DNA of 7,058 nt from Candidatus Coatesiibacteriota bacterium (GTDB lineage Bacteria; RBG-13-66-14; B26-G2). Numbering within the stretch: position 1 is the first letter of the stretch; every line of letters begins with the position of its first letter. Under the pieces are notes generated by a model. The model worked only from the letters and a program-made list of their open reading frames with translations. It did no database searches and was not told where the DNA came from. Position numbers and translations under genes: made by a program. The DNA lies in contig QMNJ01000081.1 of the NCBI GenBank assembly GCA_003647715.1, forward strand, positions 1-7,058, given 5' to 3'. Of the stretch, positions 1-5,617 are shown piece by piece.

Positions 1-350
1 CCGCTTGAATCTACCCCTCTTACCCACTCTATCTCTGACTTTGTTGTCGGCTGTTTGTAAGCAATTATTGCCAAGGTCTCAAGTGCAGCCCGCGAAAGCG
101 ACCTCCTTCTCCTCTCCTTAAATAGCATATCTATATAAGGCGAATACTCGGGTCTTGTGAACATCTGATATCCATTCGCAACCCTCCTAATGGTAAAAGC
201 CCTACCACTGCTTCTATATTCTTCTTCTAACTGCTCAATTAATATGTCAATATTCACATCCCTGCCCACTATTGCCTTTATCTCCTCATCTTTTAAGGGT
301 CGAGAAGATAGAAAGAGGAGCGCCTCTATTATCGCCTTCTTACTCTCCAT
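1..350 (-). CDS. scpB: Segregation and condensation protein B, N-terminal part (cut by window edge)
   Basis: ScpB is the winged-helix kleisin-associated subunit of the SMC-ScpA-ScpB condensin complex, which compacts and separates bacterial chromosomes in the cytoplasm. Reading the minus strand from the ATG at 350 gives 116 intact codons plus two bases before the left edge, with no stop. The product begins MESKKAIIEALLFLSSRPLK, the usual ScpB opening. Residues 1 to about 75 fit the first winged helix. The second begins around residue 86 with the family hallmark RAALETLAIIAYKQP (88-101), followed by a typical RGVDSSG stretch at the edge. Full ScpB proteins are usually about 170-200 residues, so roughly a third or more is missing. 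The start is supported by AAGGG at 361-357, six bases upstream. The gene starts inside the end of scpA (11-nt overlap), indicating translational coupling. The identification is very secure. Confidence 0.97.
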   Translation of the reverse strand, partial: MESKKAIIEALLFLSSRPLKDEEIKAIVGRDVNIDILIEQLEEEYRSSGRAFTIRRVANGYQMFTRPEYSPYIDMLFKERRRRSLSRAALETLAIIAYKQPTTKSEIEWVRGVDSS

Positions 351-1071
351 CTCTAACCCTTACCATTATCCTACCGTAAGGACTATCTTGAAACACAATT
401 ATCTTTTTATCTCTCATCAGATAAAGAAGTGAAATGAAAATTATAATTACCTTCCATACTGTGAACTCATCCCTGTGGATATAGTATCTCATCAATCTCT
501 CAAGAGACATAGGAGTTTCGGATGTAATAAGTCTCAATATTAACTCTGTCTCTTCAAGTATTCTACTCTCATCTATAAATACATCCATAGATGGTTCAGG
601 CGCCTGAGCTCTCTTCATCAGCTCTCTGAACGCCTTTACCAGAGAATAAAGTTCCACCTCTTCTGTATCAACCGGCACATCACTTCTCTTATTAGATTCT
701 TGTCTTGAGATGTAGTTTGCTTCTTCCTCAAGTATATCACTCAACCTAATAGCCATCTCCTTATACTTCTTATACTCCAGTAATTGACGAACCAGTGATT
801 CCCGCGGGTCACCCTCAAGTTCTATCTCTCCATCAATTGACTTTCTTGGAATAAGCATCAGGGATTTGATATAAAGCAATTTTGCCGCCATCATAAAATA
901 CTCAGATGCGATGTGGAGGTCCAGATTCTCCATCAACTTAATATATCTCAGATACTGCTCGGTAACTTCCGCTATGGGAATATTCAATATCTCAATCTCG
1001 TTCTTCTCAATAAGGAACAGAAGCAGGTCTAATGGACCCTCAAAGATATCAAGGTGCACGATACACTTCAT
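340..1071 (-). CDS. scpA: Segregation and condensation protein A (kleisin)
   Basis: ScpA is the kleisin subunit that bridges the heads of the SMC dimer and binds an ScpB dimer; it is needed for chromosome condensation and partition. The 243-residue product has the expected family length. Its N-terminus shows the diagnostic IFEGPLDLLLFLIEK (residues 9-23), followed by the I-x-N-I-P-I-A-E-V-T-x-Q-Y-L stretch to about residue 41, which forms the SMC-neck-binding helical domain. The middle (about 85-170) is charged and helical, fitting the ScpB-binding linker. The C-terminal winged helix (about 175-240) holds the late-ScpA pattern F-T-V-W-K-V-I-I-x-F-I-S-L-L-Y-L. The ATG start overlaps the trpS stop as ATGA. 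No strong ribosome-binding site precedes it, so translation probably re-initiates after trpS. The stop lies inside the start region of scpB. Confidence 0.97.
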   Translation of the reverse strand: MKCIVHLDIFEGPLDLLLFLIEKNEIEILNIPIAEVTEQYLRYIKLMENLDLHIASEYFMMAAKLLYIKSLMLIPRKSIDGEIELEGDPRESLVRQLLEYKKYKEMAIRLSDILEEEANYISRQESNKRSDVPVDTEEVELYSLVKAFRELMKRAQAPEPSMDVFIDESRILEETELILRLITSETPMSLERLMRYYIHRDEFTVWKVIIIFISLLYLMRDKKIIVFQDSPYGRIMVRVRDGE

Positions 1072-2060
1072 ACCAGTTTCATCGCCCTTTTTACCCTTAA
1101 AAGCGTATCCGATGCCACCGCCTCCGCTTTCTTATCACCCTCTCTTATAATATCATCAAGAAGTTCTCTATTCCCCTCAAAGTATCTTCGTCTTTCCTTA
1201 TACTCACTGAATACCTCAATAACCTTATCTGCAAGCTCCGCCTTGCACTCCCTGCACCCTATACCGGCATTCCTGCATGCCTCTGCTATCTCCCCTGTTC
1301 TCTCACTGTTGTATAGTAGATGGAATGAATAAACATTGCATTCCTCTGGATGACCCGGGTCCTTCCTGTAAGCCCTCCTGGGGTCTGTTATCATAATCAT
1401 AATCTTCGCTCTTATATCGTCATCAGTATCTTTCAGAAATATGGCATTGCCATACGACTTTGACATCTTCCTGTTGTCAACCCCCAGTATCTTGGGTGTT
1501 TCGGTCAGAATCGCCTGTGGCTCTACAAATACATCGTCATACAGATGGTTAAACCTACGAACAATCTCCCTGGTCAATTCCAGATGAGGAAGTTGGTCCT
1601 CACCTACGGGGACATATTCACCCTTATGTATGAGGATATCAGTCGCCATCAAGACAGGATAGCCAAGTAACCCATAACCCATCCCCTCGCCTGACTGTAT
1701 ATCCTGCTTCTTTTCCTTATAGGTTGGGCATCTCTCCAGCCAGGGAACAGGGGTTATCATGGACAGTAAGAGGTGTAATTCTGAATGTTGTGGAAGATGA
1801 GATTGCACAAATATGGTTGAAACCTCGGGGTCTATTCCAACAGCAAGGAGGTCAATCAATACTTCATAGATATTCTCATTGAGGTCACCGGTTTCAGTCC
1901 TATCTGTAAGGGCGTGTAGGTCTGCAATCTCATAGGTGGTTTCATACTCATACTGCAAACGAACCCAGTTCTTCAGTATTGCCTCGTAATGCCCTATATG
2001 GCAGGGTCCGGTTGGTCTGATACCAGATAATATCTTACCCTTCTTGTTGTTCTTCTCCAT
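1068..2060 (-). CDS. trpS: Tryptophanyl-tRNA synthetase, iron-sulfur-type
   Basis: This cytoplasmic class I aminoacyl-tRNA synthetase joins tryptophan to tRNA-Trp using ATP. The 330-residue length is standard for bacterial TrpRS. The Rossmann-fold signatures are both present: HIGH at residues 21-24, in GPCHIGHYE, and KMSKS at 198-202, in DNRKMSKSYGNA. The conserved GEDQLPHLELTREI lies at 153-166, with QSGEGMGYGLLGYPVLMATD in the active-site region (122-141). Cys241, Cys262, Cys269 and Cys272 form C-x20-C-x6-C-x2-C, within KDPGHPEEC and CRNAGIGCRECK. I recall the T. maritima enzyme having C-x22-C-x6-C-x2-C and a [4Fe-4S] cluster near the anticodon-binding region, so this one probably binds a cluster too. 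The ATG is preceded by AAGGG about nine bases upstream. A 24-nt gap separates it from the upstream gene, and its stop overlaps the scpA start by four bases. The gap leaves no room for a T-box leader. Confidence 0.98.
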   Translation of the reverse strand: MEKNNKKGKILSGIRPTGPCHIGHYEAILKNWVRLQYEYETTYEIADLHALTDRTETGDLNENIYEVLIDLLAVGIDPEVSTIFVQSHLPQHSELHLLLSMITPVPWLERCPTYKEKKQDIQSGEGMGYGLLGYPVLMATDILIHKGEYVPVGEDQLPHLELTREIVRRFNHLYDDVFVEPQAILTETPKILGVDNRKMSKSYGNAIFLKDTDDDIRAKIMIMITDPRRAYRKDPGHPEECNVYSFHLLYNSERTGEIAEACRNAGIGCRECKAELADKVIEVFSEYKERRRYFEGNRELLDDIIREGDKKAEAVASDTLLRVKRAMKLV

Positions 2061-2084
2061 ATAAAGAAGCCCTTACCAATGCAC

Positions 2085-2624
2085 TCAATGAAACACGATG
2101 CTTTCCAAAACGCCCTTAAATTCCTCTTCTACCTCACTGAATACACCTTCGTAACACCGCATACCAGCAAAGATGAAGTATTTCCTGTCTATGGGGAATA
2201 CCACCACCACCTCGTGAAAATCACCCGACGAATCAGCAGAGACAAATTCCATCCATACCGCCTCCTTTCCTGCGACATTATAATCATCCATAGACAGTCG
2301 TTCATAGTTTGGTTTGGTCTCCTTGTAGTTTCTCTTCTCTGTCTCCTTCAAAATACCCTTCATGTAGCCCCTTGATGGCGTCTTGTCTGCATAGTTCTCC
2401 ATAAATGTAATAGCAATATGAGCACCATTCTTATAATTGTCGGCGCCAAGCACTAACGGCGCTGGCATATCAGTGTGGACCTCCCACCTCTCGGGGAAGG
2501 TGATAGACATATTGAACTTTTCTAATCTTACCGTCTCCTGAGAATAAATTAAACCGGTTATTAAAAGGGTAAAACACAAAACAGACACGAGTATCATTAC
2601 GATATATCTACAACAATAAAACAC
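2085..2624 (-). CDS. Small exported protein, possibly PsbP/DUF1795-like fold
   Basis: The function is unknown. The 179-residue product opens with a short positively charged end and a hydrophobic run (about residues 8-27, IVMILVSVLCFTLLITGLIY). This fits a signal peptide cleaved after about Ser28, or an uncleaved anchor. Cys17 lies inside the hydrophobic core and there is no lipobox, so I do not call it a lipoprotein. The exported part, with an NMSITFPERWEV start, alternating beta-strand-like stretches, a central GKEAVWMEF and a closing EVEEEFKGVLESIVF helix, recalls Mog1/PsbP/DUF1795-type small domains. That assignment is by overall pattern only. The start is GTG at 2624, chosen because GGAGGG at 2636-2631 sits six bases before it. 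The internal ATG at 2597 has no ribosome-binding site. The gene starts 17 nt inside the M50 protease gene, so the two are probably co-translated, and it ends 24 nt before trpS. Confidence 0.72.
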   Translation of the reverse strand: MFYCCRYIVMILVSVLCFTLLITGLIYSQETVRLEKFNMSITFPERWEVHTDMPAPLVLGADNYKNGAHIAITFMENYADKTPSRGYMKGILKETEKRNYKETKPNYERLSMDDYNVAGKEAVWMEFVSADSSGDFHEVVVVFPIDRKYFIFAGMRCYEGVFSEVEEEFKGVLESIVFH

Positions 2625-3294
2625 TATACACCCTCCATAAATACTCTAGGGAATGCCCTGTAAAAATATAACAGAATAAACTAACGGGAGGGAATATGAT
2701 AAAACGGAGTATGCCAAACCCGGTGATACTTCCTAAGAATATCACAAATATAAGTATCATCGGTCCCCACCTCTCCAGTTGTGCAAACCTAATTGCGCTA
2801 TCTCTTGGTAATAACATCATTAACACCTTTGAACCATCAAGGGGCGGAATGGGTATCAGATTGAAGAAGGCAAGAATTAAATTAATGAACATAGCATAGA
2901 ACAATATCATATATAGTATATCTATACCTAAATTGCCCGAACCTTGAATATAGGGTAATATTAATCGCAACATTATACCAAACACCAGTGCTGAAAGGAT
3001 ATTAGCAATACAGCCAGCAAGAGAGGTCCAGATTATTCCCTTCTTGCGGTCTGTGAAATACATTGGATTGATGGGCACAGGCTTTGCCCAGCCGAATCTG
3101 GCAAAGACAATCAATAGGGTTCCAATGGGGTCAAGGTGGGGCAATGGGTTTAGCGTCAATCTGCCTGCCATCTTCGGGGTAGGGTCACCAAACTTGTATG
3201 CAACCCAGCCATGTGCATATTCATGGATTGTAAGGGCGAATAGAATCCCTGGCAAACCTAATAAGATACTCTTAATATAATAAACAAAATCCAT
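2608..3294 (-). CDS. M50 site-2-protease-family membrane zinc metalloprotease
   Basis: This is an intramembrane zinc protease of MEROPS family M50, in the compact PDZ-less subgroup often annotated as 'site-2 protease family protein'. These enzymes cut substrates within or near the membrane; the substrate here is unknown. The 228-residue product has the zinc motif HEYAH at residues 24-28 (His24, Glu25, His28) in the first membrane segment (about 8-30). The conserved DPIGTL is at 55-60. The second catalytic motif NLIPIPPLDGSK is at 145-156, where Asp153 should be the third zinc ligand. Further hydrophobic segments lie at about 88-113, 123-147 and 176-208. The length is normal for the subgroup and no key residue is missing. 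The ATG at 3294 is preceded by AAAGG five bases upstream. A 62-nt gap separates it from xerD, and the next gene starts within its last codons. M50 genes next to trpS-scpA-scpB are common. Confidence 0.95.
   Translation of the reverse strand: MDFVYYIKSILLGLPGILFALTIHEYAHGWVAYKFGDPTPKMAGRLTLNPLPHLDPIGTLLIVFARFGWAKPVPINPMYFTDRKKGIIWTSLAGCIANILSALVFGIMLRLILPYIQGSGNLGIDILYMILFYAMFINLILAFFNLIPIPPLDGSKVLMMLLPRDSAIRFAQLERWGPMILIFVIFLGSITGFGILRFIIFPPVSLFCYIFTGHSLEYLWRVYSVLLL
2631..2636 (-). promoter_or_regulatory. Ribosome-binding site deciding the GTG start of the exported protein
   Basis: The minus strand reads GGAGGG, followed by a six-base spacer and then GTG at 2624. The site lies inside the last codons of the M50 protease gene. 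The alternative ATG at 2597 is preceded only by an AT-rich stretch without such a site. Confidence 0.7.
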
Positions 3295-3356
3295 AGCAAC
3301 CTTTAATCAGACAATAACAAGAATTAAATCACTAATAATGCTATATCAAACAACAC

Positions 3357-4268
3357 TTAACTTCCGGGGTGCCTAGAGATGACTTCCTTTTTCCGTTCAG
3401 ATGTCACTTTTGTATATATCTGTGTAGATGATATCATTTTATGCCCAAGTAGTGCCTGAACCGTCTTTATGTCAGCTCCTCCCTCAAGCAAATGAGTGGC
3501 GAAAGAATGCCTGATAGTGTGGGGACTGACATCCGCTGGTAACCCAACATACTTTGCATATTGCTTCACCATAAACCAGAACCAGTTCCTGGAGATGGGT
3601 CCACCGTTTTTTCCCTCAAATAGCGGGCTCTCATTGGAGTAATCCCCTCTATTTTCAAAATATTCCTTAATCTTCTTCTTCGCTACCTCACCAATGGGTA
3701 TGGTCCTCTCCCTACCCCTCTTACCTTTCGTCCTTAAATACATCCCATTCAGGTCCACATCACCAACCTTGAGGTTCACCAACTCTGTTGCCCGAAGTCC
3801 AGTGGAATATGCAACCTCCAGCATTGCCGCGTCCCTCAACAACTTTGAGTGTTTGTTCTCGGTGAGCTTCCCCCTCTCTCGTTTATCCGAAATCACATTA
3901 TAGGGAGCATTTAACAGTAGTTCAATATTCTGTCTGTCCTCTGCTTTGGGCAACCTCTGCTCCAATCTGGGTCTCTTTAACATCTCCATAGGGTCACTTC
4001 TCAATACACCCTCTAAATTAAGAAAAGATATTAGAGCGTGAACTGATGACAAGCGACGAACCAGCGTGGTGTCCTTGTCCCCTTTCTCTCTCCTCTCCTT
4101 AATGAAATCCACCACATCTGACTCCGTAATCCGGGAGGGGTCTCTTGACCCAAGAGAATCTAAGAATATCCTTACATCACTTATATATGCTTTAATAGAT
4201 AGTTGCGAGAGACCTTTTTCTACACTAAGATAAGTAGAAAAATCCCTTAACATTTTTTCTCTGTCCAA
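3357..4268 (-). CDS. xerD: Tyrosine recombinase of the XerC/XerD family
   Basis: This cytoplasmic site-specific recombinase probably resolves chromosome dimers at a dif site. Numbering is from the TTG at 4277 (306 codons). An N-terminal SAM-like core-binding domain (about 9-95, with LSQLSIKAYISDVRIFL) is followed by the catalytic domain. All catalytic residues are present: Arg162 (STGLRATEL), Lys186 (GKRGRER), His253 and Arg256 (SPHTIRHSFATHLL), His279 (LLGHK) and nucleophile Tyr288 (STQIYTKV). The ending resembles XerD, but XerC cannot be excluded. About 15 extra residues (about 126-143) sit before the Arg162 motif compared with standard Xer proteins. For the start, GGGAGG at 4283-4278 directly abuts the TTG at 4277, which is too close. 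It lies nine bases before the in-frame TTG at 4268, which I use (303 residues). The ATG at 4253, with weak AGAG upstream, is the other option. It stands about 76 nt after deoA with a possible own promoter. Confidence 0.93.
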   Translation of the reverse strand: MDREKMLRDFSTYLSVEKGLSQLSIKAYISDVRIFLDSLGSRDPSRITESDVVDFIKERREKGDKDTTLVRRLSSVHALISFLNLEGVLRSDPMEMLKRPRLEQRLPKAEDRQNIELLLNAPYNVISDKRERGKLTENKHSKLLRDAAMLEVAYSTGLRATELVNLKVGDVDLNGMYLRTKGKRGRERTIPIGEVAKKKIKEYFENRGDYSNESPLFEGKNGGPISRNWFWFMVKQYAKYVGLPADVSPHTIRHSFATHLLEGGADIKTVQALLGHKMISSTQIYTKVTSERKKEVISRHPGS

Positions 4269-4277
4269 ATCAGCCAA

Positions 4278-4283
4278 CCTCCC
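4278..4283 (-). promoter_or_regulatory. Ribosome-binding site deciding the xerD start
   Basis: The minus strand reads GGGAGG here. The first in-frame TTG (4277) follows with no spacer, which would not allow normal initiation. The next in-frame TTG (4268) lies nine bases away, a workable distance, so this site favours the later start. Confidence 0.6.
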
Positions 4284-4308
4284 ATCAGCGTTGTTTAATA
4301 GTTAGGGT

Positions 4309-4336
4309 ATAATAACATAATAAGTCATTTTTTCAA
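4309..4336 (-). promoter_or_regulatory. Putative sigma-70-type promoter upstream of xerD
   Basis: In the AT-rich gap between deoA and xerD the minus strand carries TTGAAA (4336-4331, five of six matches to TTGACA), a 16-base spacer, and TATTAT (4314-4309, five of six matches to TATAAT). Transcription would start near 4302, some 25-35 bases before the xerD start. This would give the downstream genes (xerD, M50, exported protein, trpS, scpA, scpB) an internal promoter. AT-rich gaps produce such matches by chance fairly often, and no terminator hairpin follows deoA, so read-through from upstream is also expected. Confidence 0.4.
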
Positions 4337-4344
4337 TAAATTAT

Positions 4345-5601
4345 TTACGATAACTTTACAGCACTTAAAAACCTCTCTCTTAGATTACTACTGAAATCCC
4401 TACAATAAATATTTGCTATCACATCTCCTCTCTCTACCCTGTCACCAACACTCATCATTAACTCAATGCCCACCGATGCATCAACCTCATCACCAATCTT
4501 CTTTCTGCCACCCCCTATATCCCTGACAAGTTCGCCCACCACCCTCGCATCTATCATCTCTATTACACCGCATTGCTCAGAAACCACACTATATCTATCA
4601 GCCAGATTAATAATCCCCACATCATCAACCACTCTAACATCTCCCCCCTGAAATTCAACCATCCTTGCAAACCTGTTCAATCCCTCACCCGTTCTATGAC
4701 TCCTCTCAATCATCTCCTTACCACCCTCTATGTCATCTACAACCCCACCTATTACTAACATCAAAGCACCAACCCTATAACATACCTCTCTTAAACCCTC
4801 ATCCACCTTCTCATTTCTTAGAAACCCTATCGTCTCTACAACCTCTATTGCGTTACCTACTGCTCTCCCATGGGGTGAATTATGCTCGGTGTAAGTTACC
4901 ATGCACCTGCCATCAAACATCTCTACCACCCTTTTCAAACCATCCCCTAATTCTTCAGCCCGCGCCCTATCTCCCATAAATGCACCTCTACCATACTTTA
5001 CATCAAATATAATACCATCTGTCTTAACCGCCAGTTTCTTACCCAGAATGCTTGATATTATCAGTGGTATGGATTCAACGGTGGCGGTTACATCCCGCAT
5101 TGAATATAGCACCCTATCTGCGGGTGCAACATCATCGCTCTGAGAGGCAATAAAACAACCCACCTTTTGAAGGGCGTCTCTCATCTCATCTTCGCTCAAG
5201 CATGTCTTAAAACCCTCAATTGCCTCCAGTTTGTCAATCGTTCCTCCTGTGTGCCCAAGCCCCCTTCCCGCAGTGAGACCCACACCAACTCCACAGGCAG
5301 AGACCAATGGAGCCACAATCAAAGACACCTTATCACCCACACCTCCAGTTGAATGCTTATCAACAACTGGAAAATCGGGGTTGGTAAGGTCAATCATTCT
5401 CCCGGACCTCGCAATCGCCTCAGTCAAATACAGCGTCTCCTCATCATTCAATCCGCACAGATATACTGCCATCAGAAAAGCACCAAGCTGGTAATCAGGT
5501 ATCTCACCACGCACCACCAGGTCTATAAAGCCCTCAATCTCTGCTCTGCTCAGGTCTTCGCCGTCCCTCTTTTTTACAATTAAATCCAGTATATTCACCA
5601 A
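4345..5601 (-). CDS. deoA: Thymidine / pyrimidine-nucleoside phosphorylase
   Basis: This cytoplasmic salvage enzyme splits thymidine (and perhaps uridine) with phosphate into the base and (deoxy)ribose-1-phosphate. The 418-residue product is close to the family's usual 430-440. The helical N-terminal domain shows LIVKKRDG (7-14). The phosphate-binding KHSTGGVGDK is at 82-91 and the family signature GRGLGHTGGTIDKLE at 112-126. Arg169, Ser184 and Lys188, in MRDVTATVESIPLIISSILGKK, match the base-binding residues of the E. coli enzyme. The C-terminal domain ends with GDRVERGDVIANIY, typical of the family. The position before the GRG loop that is Lys in Bacillus-type pyrimidine-nucleoside phosphorylase and Met in E. 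coli DeoA is Leu109 here, which leans towards thymidine phosphorylase. The start is TTG at 5601, nine bases after GAGGTGA (5617-5611); GTG at 5598 is a close alternative. It follows the barrel gene by 14 nt, with its ribosome-binding site overlapping that gene's stop. Confidence 0.96.
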   Translation of the reverse strand: MVNILDLIVKKRDGEDLSRAEIEGFIDLVVRGEIPDYQLGAFLMAVYLCGLNDEETLYLTEAIARSGRMIDLTNPDFPVVDKHSTGGVGDKVSLIVAPLVSACGVGVGLTAGRGLGHTGGTIDKLEAIEGFKTCLSEDEMRDALQKVGCFIASQSDDVAPADRVLYSMRDVTATVESIPLIISSILGKKLAVKTDGIIFDVKYGRGAFMGDRARAEELGDGLKRVVEMFDGRCMVTYTEHNSPHGRAVGNAIEVVETIGFLRNEKVDEGLREVCYRVGALMLVIGGVVDDIEGGKEMIERSHRTGEGLNRFARMVEFQGGDVRVVDDVGIINLADRYSVVSEQCGVIEMIDARVVGELVRDIGGGRKKIGDEVDASVGIELMMSVGDRVERGDVIANIYCRDFSSNLRERFLSAVKLS

Positions 5602-5610
5602 GTCAAGTTT

Positions 5611-5617
5611 TCACCTC
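5611..5617 (-). promoter_or_regulatory. Ribosome-binding site of deoA, overlapping the preceding stop codon
   Basis: The minus strand reads GAGGTGA here, a long match to the complement of the usual 16S rRNA 3' end. It overlaps the TGA stop of the outer-membrane protein gene. It lies nine bases before TTG at 5601 and twelve before GTG at 5598, so it favours the TTG start. Confidence 0.65.

Noticed and set aside
190..432. Plus-strand open frame of 80 codons near the left edge
   Set aside because: It runs opposite the scpB start and scpA end, both identified by strong motifs, and its product has no sensible features.
2061..2084. T-box or tryptophan-responsive leader before trpS
   Set aside because: Only 24 bases separate the upstream stop from the trpS start, far too few for such an element. 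What is there is a plain ribosome-binding site.
3295..3356. A promoter for the M50 gene (TTGATA with TTTAAT)
   Set aside because: The spacer is only 15 bases and other pairings are worse. The gap is short and AT-rich, so this is not strong enough to annotate. I see no hairpin or terminator in it either.
4305..4335. A dif-like recombination site next to xerD, suggested by TTATGTTA in the intergenic region
   Set aside because: Only one half resembles the XerD-binding arm. The facing 11 bases across a six-base centre do not form the required inverted partner. AT-rich DNA easily gives one such half by chance.
4466..5143. Several plus-strand open frames opposite deoA
   Set aside because: They are rich in Pro, Ser, Leu and His with no recognisable domain. 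They arise because the deoA coding strand is purine-rich and so leaves few stops on its complement. The minus-strand frame has all family motifs.
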